Positions 1 through 15,000 of a DNA stretch of 64,000 nucleotides are shown piece after piece (positions within the stretch are counted from its first letter, which is position 1; every line of letters begins with the position of its first letter). Position numbers and translations under genes: made by a program. The notes under the pieces were generated by a model. That model worked only from the letters and a program-made list of their open reading frames with translations, was not told the DNA's origin and did not search any database. The DNA is from Deuterostichococcus epilithicus (taxonomy: Eukaryota > Chlorophyta > Trebouxiophyceae > Prasiolales > Stichococcaceae), in the NCBI GenBank assembly GCA_033439295.1, contig JAVTLE010000021.1, forward strand, positions 1,798,009 through 1,862,008, written 5' to 3'.

Positions 1-3000
1 TGTCCTCCAAGCCCAAGCTGCAGCTGCACGTGACGCTGGACGCGCCCAAGGTTGCGGTGCCCATCCCTGCCGCGGCACACGGCTCAGAGGGTGCGTCTGC
101 CGTGACGGCCTCCCGGTCGGGTGCGCCCAACACATCAGCTTTGCCAGTTCCCCCATGCGAGGCTGCATCCAGAGCTGCACCCACCCATCACCCAGAGTCA
201 GCAGCAGCTGCGCGCGCCTGCTCAGCCTCTGCCGGTTCCACGCGCAGGCGCAGTGACCATGGTGCTGGACTTTGGGCGCTTCATGCTGGACAGCAACGCA
301 GCAGCGCTGGCGGCACTCACAGAGGAGGAGGCGGCCGCGTACCTACCCTTCCGCCTCTCGGGCAAGAATACTTTTCCCTCTGAATCCTTTCGAAGAAGTG
401 ATTGATACTTCGAATCGCCTACAGGGTTGCAGTTTCAAACATGATGCAATAAGAGTGTGGGTTGATATGCAGGCCGCGACATCTCCGCCTACCTGGTGGA
501 TGGCGCCTTCTCCTGGTCGCTCATGGCAGGGCGCGAGCTCACACGGCTGCTGGAGCGCGGCGGCGTAGCCAAGGGTGCCCCCCCTCCCATTCACTGCCTG
601 CGAGCCCGGCGGCGAGCGTGCTGTCTGCGCCGCTGCAGCCTCACAACGGTTTGGCCAGCGGCGCACCACCGAACTGGTTCACAGACTGAACTTGCTTGAG
701 AAAACTGCTGACAAACTCTCCAGTGTTGTCCTGCATGCCAGCTGCTTTCCAAATCCCTCCAGGCTGGCAAGGAGTTGCCTGATGGTGCCCTCACATGCAC
801 ACGGCAGGCGGCGAGGCGGTGGTGGTGCCGGTGCTGGAGCGCTGCGAGATGGACGCGGCGCTGCAGCTGGCCAAGGGGGAGCACCCCTCGCTGCCGCCGC
901 TGCGGCTGGGCGTGACGCTGCCCACGCTGCGCTTCTTCATCTCGCCCGCCCGCCTGCACCGCGTCATGCGCGTCCTGCGGGAGGCGCTCCCCGGTGCGCC
1001 GCCTGCGCCGTCGCTTCCCAGCTCAGGACAATGTCTCGCTGTCACCTTGAAGTGTGCGAGGGCGGATCGCTTTTGTGCAAGGCCAAGTCGCAGCGTTCAT
1101 GCTCCTGTCGGTGGCCGAAATACGCTTGCGAGCACCTACTCAGTGTGAGTTGGGTTGTGAAGCCTGACGTTCCCATGCTATTTGCATGCGGCCCGCACTT
1201 GTGGGTGATGTACCTTTGCGTGGCGCTGCGCAGGCTCTGATGCGGATGCGGACGCGCCGGCGGCGGTGCCGCTGTGGCGGCAGAATGCGGACAGGGAGGG
1301 GGAGGTGTCATTCCTGGTGTGGGGCGGCATAGGACACGCGACGGCGCAGTGGCAGCGCCGCCACGCGGTGCTCTTTCGCGGCGGCCTCAACCTGCTGGCC
1401 GACGCGGACAGCCAGGCGGTGGTCGCCTCACAGCCGCTGCGCTCAGACAGGTGGGCTGCTGCAGCACTGGGCAGGCCTTGCACATGTTAAAGTGATGCTG
1501 GCTTGTGGCGAGTTCAGGGCAGACTCCATGAAGGTCGGAGCGTCGCCCCTGTGCGAGTGGCAGGGCTGCCAGCCTGGGGTGGCTGCATGCGTGCACCTGC
1601 AGCCATGCATGCAGCCACAAACAGGGAATCGCTCGGCAACGATCCGATTTGCGCTGTATTGTGACAGGCGCATCACGGCCGTTGCGCCGCAGCACATCGG
1701 CGACATCGAGCACTGCCTGGCAGTCTGCTCCAAGGACGCGGACCTTTCAAAGATCGTCGAGGATCCTGGCTCCTTCATCCTGCGCTTTGCCAGCGCCGAA
1801 GAGGTGCGCCACCACAGGGCGCTGCTGGAATCTCCGAGACATCAGGGGCACCGCTGCCCAGCTCGTGGCAGCACCTGGGCTGTCTGGCTGCCTGCTCGCA
1901 TATGATGGGCTGAGGTCGTCGTCCGCACACGATGCCGTGCAAGCAGGCACAGCTCTGCGTGGCACACACAGTCCTCCAGCGACTTGGAGAGGTCGGGTGA
2001 TCGACAGCATCATGCTGCACATGACGAGGTAACTTGGTTGCCCTTCCAGGCCGATGCCTGGCACACGGCCCTGAAGCACTCACGGCAGGCGATGGAGGCG
2101 CTTGCTGGCGGCGGCGGCGACGCCGCCAGCCTGGAAGACTGGGAGGGCGCGTCCATGGCCGGCTCGGAGGCCGGCGCCCTTTCCTCCGCCGGCGCCAGCG
2201 CCAGCGGCCAGAAGCCGACCCTCGAGGTCCGGGCGTCGCTTGGCGAGTTCGCCATCTTCGTGTCCGGCCGTGTGGCCGACGACTGGTGGCCCGCAGACGG
2301 CGAGACGGTGCGCTTGTGATGGCGCTGCTCATTGCTGGGACAGCAGTGGTGCACAGAATCCGAAGGCAGATGCGCTGCAGATGCGCTGCTGCAGGGCTCG
2401 CCTCCTCTGACACCGCGACGTGCACGGCACGTCATGCCGTGCGCACTCTGGGAGCTGATTAGACAGTCAGCTCAAGCTGAGTTGCGACTGTGCACGAAGT
2501 GTGTCTTCGAACCACCAATAAGCCGCCGCAGGAGGACACTGCGGGCACGCCGGAGGAGCAGAAGGGCATCGTCAACGTGGACGGCGAGCGGCCGCTGGTG
2601 GTGGTGCGCGCCTCCGGCGCAAACTCGGACATCGCCTTCGGCAAGGAGCACCTGGGTATCGGCATCGCCATCGGTGCGTCTCATTCCTCACATGCTCAGA
2701 AACGACGACGTCACAGCTGCGCTTGCTGCAGCATGCGAGAGTCTACTGCAACCTGGACTGCAACGATGCTGAACCCAGCTGTGCCCCTCAGAGGCCTGCC
2801 GTTTCGATGGCCGTGGGCTGCATTGCGTACCGGCTGTTGCTTACAGTGCTGCAGTAGAGGCGTGCCGAGGTCGTTGTGCTGCGGCAGGCACCTTCGAGAT
2901 CGAGGACCTGCTGGTGGGGCCCAAGTGCCGGCAGCACCGCTACCTGGCGCGTTCCTACGAGTCCCTGGACACCGTGCAGCTCTCGTTGGTGCGCAGACTT

Positions 3001-6000
3001 CCAATCACGCATTCCGCACGGCTGCTGTGCGGGCTGCTGTGTGCGTTTGCGGCCATGCTCGGAAGCACCACCTCCAATAGTACTGTTGCCCTGAAATCTT
3101 GCAGTGCACATGCGGCTGCATGTGTCCAAACCAGTGATGCAACGAGTCGGCTGCATTCATCCAGTACTTCCAAATCACCAAACAAACTACAATTTATTAA
3201 ACTGCTGATATTTCATGCCACAGGGCGGCCAAACAGGCAGCGACGACGAATTCTTCGATGCGCCAGAGCAGCTCAGCCGCTCAAACAGCGCCCGCAGCAC
3301 CTCCTCGCGCCTGTCTACTCAATCCGCCTACTACGACGCCCCTGACGACTTGCCGCCGCCAGGTGCCCGCTCAGGAGTTCCTTCACCAGCAGCTCGGCAC
3401 GGCTCACTGTGGAGACAAGAGCAGCTTTTAGATCAGGTTCTGGCACGTGCACGATCTACGAACAGCAGTGCAGCTATGACTCAGGCGGCAAGCTGCACTC
3501 TGCGCAGAGTCGCCCAAGGGCGGGGCCAGGGTGCGGCCGGGCGAGGCGCCGGGAGCGGCTGACTACCGCGCCTGGACGTTGGACTTCCACATCTGGAAGC
3601 CGGACAGCGCGGAGTACGCCGGCATCGATGCCGACATGTCCATGAAGCTCACCAGCTTCTGGTTCTTCTGCAACCGGCCCACCGTCGGCGCGCTGATAGG
3701 CCTGGGCACCGACATGGCCGCCGCGACGGACGTGCCGGGCGGCGGCGGCGCACCCGCCGCTGACGCGCCCGCCGCCGCGGACGAGGCAGATGCTGACAAG
3801 GTGGGCCATTTTCTCAGGCCATGTGCATGCGTGCCGAAGCTGTGCCAAGATGTCGCCAACCTACCTTGCTCATGGGGTGAAGGGGCGAGAGGTTGCCCTC
3901 TGAAAAGCCTGACATCGTCAGGCTTCCACAGCATTGCTGACCTGCCCCGACGTGTACCATGTACATCCAAGAAGGGGGCGCACATGTGGTCCAGACAGCA
4001 AACAGCTAGAGTTCAACAGGTTTGGCCCTGCAGCGAGGGCTCACTCTCCCGGTCCCGCAGGACGAGGATGACGTGGAGATCATCAGCCGGCAGGACTCTC
4101 ACCCGCTGGTGCTGGAGGGTGGCCAGCAGCGCATCGTCTTCCGCCTCAGCATCCAGATGCAGCGCCTGGAGGCGGTCTTCAACTACGAGACCTCCGACGC
4201 GCCGCCCCTGGGCAGCGTCTCGGTGCAGGTGTGCTCCCTCCTCCGTGCTGCCACTTCCTGCAGCCTCAGGCCCGGCAACCGCCTGCGGACTGCCACCTGC
4301 CCGTCGGTCCTCACATGCATTGGAGGCCGATATCGCCGCAGGCATCCTCCCGGTTCCGATATCCGTCAAATTGAACATACAGGACACAAGCTTCTCGCTC
4401 AGCGTGCACCCCAACTCCCTCATCATCTCCTCCAGCCTGGGCAATGTCACCGCCATCGACGCCTCGCTGCCGGAGGACAACCCCTACCGCAAGGTCGGTT
4501 CAGTTCGTATCATGCACAGTCTGATTCACAGCCTTTTCTGAATGTTCCATGTTGTGCCCACAGCACAGTGTGAACCCGCCCAGTCAGCAGCAGGCCACCT
4601 GGTGTATAGCTATGATGGATTGAGGTTGCTGCGCACGCCTTACATCCAGGCGCACCTGTCCTGATAAGCGCAGCTGTCCTTACCTCACACTTGTCTTGAG
4701 GCGGCAAATGGCCCCAGAGCTGCTCTCTGAACCTGCCACCAACACGCCGCAGGCCTGCCAGCCGCGGGCAGGCGACACATCGTCCCTCATCAAGCTGGAT
4801 ATCGCATCGCACCCGGCATCGGAGGAGCGGCCAGACAGCGGCCGCATACCCGCCGGCCTGGAGTACTGGTCCATCGATGTTGACATCACGCAGCTGGAGG
4901 TCGTTTTCCTGTATCGCTTCCTCCAGGTGAGACCCAAGCCTGCAGACACACACACCTGTGTCCTCACACACACCATCACACAGCGTGAGCAAAGCTGTAC
5001 CACCAGTGCTTACCAGTGCGTACAGAAATGCTGCCTCGTCTGAACCTGAACCTACTGTGATGCTGTATCGCACACCTAGTCGCCCAGACACTTGGATCGT
5101 CCCGAGACTTCAGAAGTTCGTGTGCCCACAGGAGCTATTGGGCTACATCGGGGTAACGCTGGCGCTGCGACCCGAGGGCAAGCCGCGTGCAGCGCCGCCC
5201 GCTGCGGCGCAGCAGGCGGGGCATGCGGTGGCGGCCCTGGAGGCGCAGGCCGTCGCGGCTGGCCTGGGCACTGTGCTGCAGCTGGACGTGTCCATGGAGG
5301 CGCCCGTCATCGTCATGCCCCGTAACTCCGACTCTGGGGATAAGGTCCGTGCTCAGGGTTTCGTCAGCCGCGGCTGCCTGCCTTGGCGCCGTGGCGGGCT
5401 GGATTGCGCTGTGGCTGGCTGCGGGATGCACGGCGGCCGGGTGCATAGCGCTGTGGCTGGCTGCAGGCATCACAGCATGCAGAGGGCGCACATGTCAGGG
5501 CAGCCCCAGGCCCTCGAGACTCTGCTGCAACATTGACAACCAGGTTGCAGGATGCTGCAAGCATTGGTCTCTGGTAAAACTTCCAGATTCCCGGCAAGAT
5601 GTACCTGATGCCTGTGTGCTGATTGCCCGCATCCTGCCCACCTTGCAGCTGGTGGCGGACCTGGGCTCGCTGCAGCTGTCCAACCGCGTTGCGTGGCTGG
5701 GCGCCGGCGGGCGGCCGCCGGGGGAGCTGCTGCGGGACCCGGGCACGGTGCTGCTGGACACCTCCACGTTGACGATGCGCGGCCTGAGCGCCAAGGTGGA
5801 CGCTGATGGGCACGCCGGCGGCAACATCATCCGCGAGTACGACGAGGGCACCAAGGCGAGTGGCGGCTCGATTGTGTGACATTCTCGGTTGTGCCGCCAG
5901 CGCTCTAGTGGTTGCGCTGGGTGTGGCCACCCTCCACAGACTCAGTGCGCATCTGGCATTGTGCAGGAGGCCCCATTGCGAACACCAAGGTCCGGGGCAG

Positions 6001-9000
6001 GCACAGAACAGGGTGTCCACAGCGCAAGCCGGTCCGCGTCGCAAATTGAGGAGCCAATGGTTGCAGTGCCCACTTGACGGTGTCCTTTGCTGTACCATGC
6101 AGGTGGTGCTGAAGCGGCCGCTGCAGGATGCGCAGCAGCGGCTGCCGGCCTCCGAGGTGGCCATCACCCTGCCGTCGATCAAGGCCAGCCTGTCGGATGT
6201 GGAGTATGCGCTGATAACCTCCGTGGCTGGCGCCAACTTCTCGGAGGCACTCCACCTGTCCGAGGAGGCCCGGTACGTGCCATTGACGCAGTCAATGGCG
6301 CTTCTTTCAGTTGCTGATCGGCTACATAACGTGCCGCTGTTTGCTATTGCTGTGTGCATGGTCGTATGCTATGGACTCTGACGATGCTTCTTCTGGCATT
6401 CATGCAACCCACAGACCGAGCGCAGGGCTGCTATTCGTGCTGCAGTAGCCATGTGGCATGGGACAAACCTGAAAACGACGACTATCATTTGCAGGTGGAT
6501 GCAGGCGCGCCACGCCCCGACGGCCGCGGCGGCTGAGGACGGCCTGGAGCCTGTTGACGAGGATGCTGCGTCAAAGGAGGTGCATCAGGGTTTTGGCACA
6601 CTTGGTTGAACGCCTGTGCTGCAGATTGCATTGTTCCAACCGACCAACATCCGACCGCGACTACAGCGTCTGGTGCGACGGCCCTCCAGGCTTTTGACTG
6701 CCAGTCCGTCGGCTGTGAACGCAGCAGCAATCCACTGGCCTCCAACGGGCAGGTGGCTCACAAGGAGGTCGGTGGAGGGGCGGCGGTGGTGCCGGGCGGG
6801 GGTGCCAGTGAAGGGGCGCCGCTCGTGCGCATCAAGGCGGTCGTCAACATCGGACGCGTGGAGCTGGAGATGCTGCGCAACATCCCCGAGCACCGCACCA
6901 TCGAGCCACTTGCGCGCTTCCAGGTATTGCTGTCTGTGGTTGCACGATCCCATGTGCCGCTCGAAGCATCCACGGGCCTTCTGACGCACTAGCAGTTTGG
7001 GGAATATTGAGCCTGCACGGTGCTGTACATCGTGCACAGGGTCGTGCCGCCTGCAAAGCTGGTTTCCACAGGTCTCTGCATCTGCGGCTCTGAAGCAGCG
7101 GCTTTGGAGTGCCAATGCAGGTGTTCGACCTGTGGGTGAGCTACCACAACACTGCGGACGGCGCCGCAAGTGTGTCGCTGTCGCTACCGCACGTACTGGG
7201 CATCGACGCCCGGCCCTGGGTGCTGGAGGAGCACTCCCTCGTCATTTCTGCAGGTGCCGCAGCACATTCGCGTCCTGTAAAAGCCATGTGTGCATGCTCA
7301 TTTGCTGGCGGGGAAAGGTGACCTGCAGCGGCGCAATGCAGCAGTAGACCCTGCCGGACCCTGCTCCATCGCATTGCAGAGACCAGCCCACCGCAATAAC
7401 CTGCCCTGCAGGCGAGTACAGCCCTTCGGGGCGCAAGCCAGGCCAGCAGCCGCTGTCTCGCGTTGCGTCGTCGCCAGTGGGTGGCGGCGGCACCGATGGC
7501 GAGCAGCCCGCACCGTCGTTTGCGACGCTGCAGTTCACCCAGCGGCCTGGCAAGGCCAAACTGGCGGTGCGGCTGCAGCAGCCCACGCTGGTGGCGGAGG
7601 TCGGCTTCATCCTGGCCGTCACCAAGTTTGCGTACCCCTCGCTGCCGGTTTCGGGCGTCTCGCCCATCCCCTTCCGTAGCAACGACATCCTGCTGCAGGG
7701 TGCGCCAATCTCTACCGAGTCAGGATCAGTAGCCCTCTACTGTGTCGCTGTTGGTGAGCCCGTCAATTCATGGCTGCGCCTCAACATGGTGCGAGAGGCA
7801 GCTGCGAGGCTGGTCGCTCGTGTTAGTGCAGGCTCAGAAACACGTTGTGTTCTCCGGCATTTGCACAAGAGCCTCAAGAGCTCGAGAGCATCAAGAGCAC
7901 AAGAGCCTCAAGTTTGGCTGTCCTTTGGTGCAGAGCCTGTGACCAAGGCAGAGGGCGACATCTTCCTGTCGCCGCTGAGCCGGCTGCTGGCGGACGCGCC
8001 CGGCCAGTCGGACTATGTGTACGATGGCGCGGGCCACCATCTGGTGCTCCCGGAGGGCATCAAGGTGCGCCGCACCTGCGCTCGAGACCTCCTCCGCTCT
8101 GATGCAGGTCCCGAATTGGCTCGACAAACGCTGCAGTGTGTTGCTTGCAAGCTCTGCTGTCAGGCAGGTGGACATTTGCAGATCGGGAGGCTAGCGGTAT
8201 GATCTCCCTGCTCGCGTCGAGATTGCCACAGTTTCTGCACTTGTCGCGCTCATCATGACGGCTGTGATGCACGCAGCCGGAGGAGAGCCTGCCGCTCATC
8301 ATCGTGGGCGCCGGCAAGACGCTGCAGCTGCGCAACGTGACCATACTCGGTGCCGCCTCCCTGGCTGCAGTGCTGCGCCTGGGGCCAGGTGCGCAGCGGC
8401 TGGCTGTGTGTTTTTCATGTTTTCGTGATGAAGACAGCATGCAGCCAAGTCACGACTCATCCACGCCAGGCTGTGAGGACAGGGAACCGACCTGGAACTC
8501 TTTGCTGCATGCAACCTGAGGGTGGACACTGCCAGCGACCTGTGACTTTGCAGCCTGTGATTGGGACATGGGGAACACTCTCAAACGCTGTCTTGCAGGC
8601 GCTCAGTTTGTGGCGCACCCAGGGGATAACGTTGAGCGCATCGACGCCGCGGACCCCAGGATGCTCTCGCACCTGCGCTCGCTGCCCAGCCCCTCCCGCA
8701 GCACCTCGAGGTGTGTGGCGCGACATGCCGCCGAGCCGCTTGGAGACAGTCTGTGCCGGACTCGCCAGATCTTGCTTTGTCAGTGAGTCACCCCTGCTGC
8801 ATCCACGGGGCTGCTGATGGTGCAGCCGCCTTGGCGAGTCCTGCAGCTGAGGCCCCAGGGCAGGCCTTGATTGTGTCTGCATCGGTCATGCCGGTGACAA
8901 CATGCTGCCGCCGCCGCAGGCTCGGGAGCAGCGAGGGCGCGACGCGGTCCTTCCAGACGGCGGTGACCAAGGTGCAGGCCGCCAATGCGCTGTCGGGCGT

Positions 9001-12000
9001 CGCGCTGTCGAAGCCAGACACGGCGCAGCAGCCGCCGGCCTCCGAGTTCGAGATGGAGGTGGTTGCCCTGGATGTGGGGCTGCACTTTGTGGAGGTGGAT
9101 GGCCCGGAATCCGACACCGACAAGGTACCCGTGGAAACTCGGCATTAAACATGCCCCTGTGGTTCCTCTTCTGTTCGAGACACATGCGCTTATGTGCCTC
9201 AGGTGCAGCCTCAGCACCACTACGCGCTGCCACATGCATGTGTCCCCCTTTCATGTGTGCAGTCGGCGGTTTTCCGTGCATTGATTTTCGTCCGGTCTCG
9301 GATCTCTTCTTCCACATATCCATGCCTGATATCGCGCAGGCCAAGATGCCAAAGGGCGCGGCGGGCGCAACGCCGGGGCGCCCCAGCAACTCGGTGCGCA
9401 TGCTGGCGGCGTACTTTGATGCATCCGCCGGGTACGCCACCGGCGGCGACGGCGCAACCGCAAGTGCCGCGCTACAGGGCCTGCGCCTGGAGTCACACAT
9501 CGTGCTCAACAGCGACGAGGTGGAGCAGAAGCTTGCCTCCATCAGCCAGGTGCGGCGCTGCCTTCCAGCCAAGACATCCTCGGCGGCAAGATCATGCAGC
9601 CCACTGATGACATTACCCATCTGCATAGTTGTGCTGCCGGCAGGGTCTGCTCTGCGAGAGCTGCACTGTCTTCCCAGCCTCACTGCTCGAATCGGCATCG
9701 CTGCAAGGAAGTCGTGGTTGGCAGCGGCGAGTGCCTGGACTCTTTCCAGGTTATCGTGACCGACAGCTGTGTGCAATGCAGGGCCGGCGGCGGGTGCAAG
9801 GTCGTGTGCTGGAGCCATGCCGTGTGGCACTGAAGCTGCAGCAGGGCGGCGCACAAGGCAGCAGCCTAGAGGCGACCATCAGCCGCCTGCGCCTCAACGT
9901 GTCCGTGGACGTTCTGGAGCTGGCGCTCAGCCTGCAGTCCTCTGTGCTGGAGCCGCTGGTGCAGCCTGCCGCCGACAGGTGTGCACGGAAAGCAGACTGC
10001 CTGCGCCTGGCAACGCCATTCCAGCAGAGTTGCCTGTCCGAGCTGCAATCTGGTCCAAAGAGGAAGAGGATTCGTGACGGAACAGCTTGTTGCTGTCTGT
10101 CAAGCGGGTACAGTGCTGGCGTTAGATGTACCTCATAACTGTGCCGCCCATGGACGCGTACCGAGTCGCCATGCATGGCATGCCCCGCAGCCCGCTGGCG
10201 CGGTGCGCCTCCTTCGTCAAGGTGTGGGACAACGTGCGGACGGGGCGCGAGGTGGGCCAGGCGCTGGACGCTCGGCTGGCAGGCGCGCTGCCAGGCGTCA
10301 CCTTTTGGCGCCCGCTGCCGCCCATCGGCTATGCTGTGCTCGGCGACTGCGCCACCAGCGGCCCCACGCAGCCGTCCTTCCAGGTGCTTTTAAGTAGTTA
10401 AATGATGTCATGTGGCCATGGCTGCTGGCCCTGGCGGTGCCGCCCTTTCGTGTATGCAGTCGTGCTGTCTGCTCGACTGCGCTGGAGTTTGGCCTCCGCA
10501 AACGACATGCGGAATTTGGCAGCTCCCTCATCCAGAAACCTGCTTTGATAGGTAGTCAAATGGCATATGTCGTGACGACCGATGCATGAGTCAGGCTCCG
10601 TGAACTGTGCAGGCGCTTGCGGTGGCTGTCAACAGCGGCCTGGTGGACTACCCAGTTGGCTTCGAGCGGCGCTGGACCGGTAACGGCATCGTCGTCTGGC
10701 AGCCGCAGGCGCCGTCCGGCTACGCCGCCCTGGGCTGCGTCGTTACAACCGACGAGCAGACTCCGGCGCTGTCCTCTGTCGTCTGCGTTCATCGCCGAGT
10801 GCGCTGCTCTGCAATATCCTGCTTTGACACTCTGATTCCCCGCTTTGACACACCAAACTCCCACACCTTGCTTCACCACACGGACAAGCTTTTCGTAGCT
10901 GGGGCGCTGCGTTGCATCGCAAGTCGTGGCAATGTCTGGCAAGATCAGACGCTGTCGTGCATCTCGTGGCCAATGGAACAACAGTAGAGCACAGCAGTGG
11001 CATATGCCGCTCAGGCGCTGGTGGAGGCGCCGCTGGGCACCTGCCTGCCGCTGCGGCTGTCGCCGCCCCAGGTTGGCTCTCCTGACAGCGGCGAGGGCTC
11101 CACACCCGCCGCCGCTAGCATCTGGTGCATCGACAATGCGGCGGCCACAATCACAGTCGAGACAGGAGGCGCTGGCAAGCCCACAGGTGCAACTGCTGCA
11201 CCCATTTAACCCACGGTTTGGAAGCGCCAGCCATGCCGCTTGCAGCTGTTGCATCAAAGTTGCTTTTTGATGCTGTGGGTGTTTTGACAGGCTGTCATGC
11301 TTTCGCCGGTGCATGGCAAGACGTTTTGCGGCTGTGGTTTTCCAGGTGTCATGCTGGACCTGCGGTCGCCGCTGGGCGCGGCGCCGGCGGCGCTGCAGGG
11401 CCCTGCCGCCGCGCCTGGCGCCGCGGTGGGCTCGCCGGCCAGTGCGCAGCAGCTGACGCCGCAGCGGGCGCCGCAGCCGGCGGACTCCCGCGCGTCGATG
11501 GACTCCACACGCAGCAGTCCGAGCAAGCAGCTGGTCAGCCGCCCGTCGCCGCAGTTCGTGTCCTACCGCCGCTTCTGCCGCGAGCGCTCCTTCGGCATGC
11601 GATCCGCCTCGTCTGCGCGCCTCAAGGTGCTTTCAAGAACCCCTTCTTCAAGTGCAGCTGCAAGTGCATAGTTTGGCGTGAAGATCCCATGCAACATCTT
11701 GGTGATGCTGAGGCTTCTCTGCTCTAGCTCTAAGCAATCCAGAACCTGACGCTGCTCGAAGCGCGACGGCTGCACGTGCATGGTGGACATCGTTTTTAAG
11801 TTCCTCGACTATCCTGAGATGCCTGCAGGTGTCGTCTGTCGACTTCCGGCGCATCTGGCTCGACAAGGACGTCAAATCGCCCAGTCGCGAGGGTATTGGC
11901 ATTTGGCGCCCGGTTCCGCCCCCTGGCTACTACGCCCTCGGTGCGGCAACGCCTTGGATGCAAGCTATGCAACGGTCAACAGCAGGGCAGGCAAGACTTG

Positions 12001-15000
12001 TGAAGTGCTCACCAGTAATTATGAGCACAGGCCATTGCTCTCTTGTGCAGGCGACGGCATCGCAAGGGGCTTCGACCCACCACACCAGGCGACAGTCATC
12101 CAGGTGCGGAGCAGTCTGCGTCAGGAGGCGCAGTCTGCGTCACGCTGCCCCAAGGACGACAAGAGTCAGTGCCGCCCTACACTAAGCTGGCTGACTCAAA
12201 TCCCGAGTGGCTGTTCTGGTGCGGCAGCTAAGCGCCTTGACACCTGCCAAATCGGAACTGTGATGTGCGTGCGCAGGATGCTGATATGGACAGCAACCAC
12301 CCGCTGCTGAGGATGCCACGCGAATTTGAGCTGGTGTGGGCGGACGAGTCTGCGCCGCGGGACAAGTGCCTAGCCGTGTGGAAGCCTGTGCCCATGCCCG
12401 GGTGCGGCACTCATTCAGGGCTGTGCACCCCCTGCTGCTGGCGAGTCGAGGGCTGGCAGAGCAGTCTCGAGAGATCGCACGCGCCAGACATATCGACCAG
12501 TGGTGCCAGAAAATGGGTCACGCCACCTCCGCTGGGCATGCTCGGTCACAACTTGACATCAAGGCGAATATAGTGCTCCTGGGCGCAGGTATGTGGCCAT
12601 GGGCTGCATCTGCACCACCGGCTTGCGGCAGCCAGCAAAGACCGCCATCCGCTGTGTGAGGTAGGTCACTGACTGTGCCTACCTCCTGCATGCCGGCACC
12701 ATAGCTGCTCCAGGGCATACCCGATGAACCTGAGTCTACGAGTACAGACTGAGGTGTGAGGCAGGAACATCAAACTGAACTCTCATTTCCCTGTATTTCC
12801 ACGTGATGTTTCTCGTTGTGTACCACCAATGTTCAAACACATATGCCCGCTTTCCTGGCGCCAGGGCGGATGCCGTGAAGGCTGCAGACGTGCTGGGGGC
12901 GCGCGCGTTCGCCAAGCTGCAGGGCTGCCGCGGCCGCCAGCCGCTGGCGGCATGGCTGGCCGATGAGCGGCTGGGCACGTTCGTGGTGGCGGCACCGGGG
13001 CGGTCCCCCCAGCGCGGCGACCTGTGGCAGATGCGCATGCTCCACGAGCACGACGAGAAGCTCGCTGGCGGCGCGGCACGCTCCCCCGCGGTGCGTGCAG
13101 CTGTTTCTGTTCTGCATTGTCGCACGCCTGCTGGGCTGCAGTGGGCCTTGCCTGCGCTGCGATGCTGCTCGTCGCCAGGCTGGTACATGAGCGAAGCTGC
13201 AGTCCGCTGACATGCTGTGCGCTCACGCATACAGCTCCACACTCTGCGATGCTTGAGCGAGAGTGCTGCACGCGCTTCGCCACATCAGTGCCAGGCGGAC
13301 CGCTGTGCCAAGTGCATCGCGCTGTGCGCAGGGCGGCCTGACCGTGATGGTGAAGATGGAGGGGGCGCGCCTCATCGTGCGTGACGTGCTGCGGCGGCCG
13401 CTCGTGGAGCTGGAGCTGGGTGACACGCTCGCCGTGCTGCGCCGCCTGTCCGCCACCGTCATGCAGGTGCCGTCCTGGAGCTGTTCCAGGGCCCGAGCAC
13501 AGACGCACGGCTGTGGTTCGGGGTCCTGTGCCCGCCTTGAGCTCTGCCACCCTTGAGTCTTGGCCGGGTTGTGTGGCCGGGCGTGCACAGAGTGAGACGG
13601 GAGTCGCATGCTGTCGTTGGTGGCACTGCAGCACACAAAATGCACTCGTGTGCGAAGTCGGTGGTGCCGATGGCGCAGGCGTCGCTTGGGCTGCGGTCCA
13701 GCCTGTGGTCGTACAACCCAGTGCTGACGGCGTGGGAGCCGGTCATGGAGCCCTGGGACGTCATCCTCAAGCTCGACTCCAACCGCAGCCACGAGGTATG
13801 TCGCTGCTTCTTTCATGATAGGTCAGCAAACTCGGCAGTCAACAGGCTTGGCTGTCAATTCTCAATCAGCCATCCAAGTAGCATATGACAGCACACGCAT
13901 CAGAAGCACCACATCCAGGCGCGTGCTCTTGGGCCTGCTCTTGGCCGCTTGCAACACGCACGCTGGTGGCCACAACAGCTAAACACGCCAAATCTTGAAC
14001 TATGCAGGTCGCGCACGGCACAGAGCCAGGCACGAACCTGACGATCACGTCCACCAGCGAGGCCATGCACCTGACACTAGCATATGCCGCCGCCGCCACG
14101 CTCATGGATGCCTTCCTGGAGTGGAAGGTACACTGGCCGTGGCCACACGGGCTTACACCTGCCGGATTCGAGTCTGTTTTCACCTACCCAGCGATGGTGT
14201 CTGCTGGATTCCGCGCTCTCAGTGCTGTAGACACAATCTGGTGCGAGAGCATCGACGCAAGCAAAACTGGCGATACAAACCTGATCCACGACCGCAGGAC
14301 CTGCAACGGGGCGCGCGGGAGGCATACCGGCGGCAGCTCGCCGCTGCGGACACCAGCTCCGCGTACACCATCGTGCAGAACCTGCTGGGCGTGCCTGCTC
14401 ATCTAGAGCTGGACCTCGGATCCCACACGTGCGCCCGCTCTGTTGATCTGCATACGACGGCTCATTGCTCCGAAAAACACGAGAACAACTGTCAACTGTC
14501 GCAATGGCCATGGTCGGCGCCCCCCTTCGAACAGCTGACTGCTCGTTATCTGGAGCGAGCGCCTGCTGCCCCTCCATGTCAAATGTCGTCCTCCATGTCA
14601 GTTGTCAAAGGAAAACGGAAATTCCAGGCGAAACTTGGACGCCCGCAGAGACCTTGGTCGTGAGGGAGACATGACATCCAAGCAGTGGCCCTGGCCTGCT
14701 GTGTGGGCGCCTGAACTTCCGCGTCGTTCTGAGCTGGCTTCATCAGAGTTCTGAACTGCTGCAGGGTGGAGGCCGAGCTGAAGCCGGAAGAGGAGCAGCC
14801 ACTGCTGCAGCCAATGGCGGTGGCGCCGCTGCGCCACACTGCCGCCGCCAGGCTGCCGCCGGAGGTGCTGCCTCCGCCGCTGGTGGTGGTGGACGTCGCG
14901 AGCGCATCCGCTGCTGGAGGGCAGGCGGCAGCCGCCGACGCCAAAGGCAGCGACCGGCAGCTGCTGGTGTCGGTGCGGCTGTCCACCGACTCGGAGCCCC

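Noticed and set aside
5364-6359. Long minus-strand open frame (331 codons) inside VPS13
   Set aside because: Opposite to confirmed VPS13 exons and introns, compositionally biased, no domain; a shadow frame.
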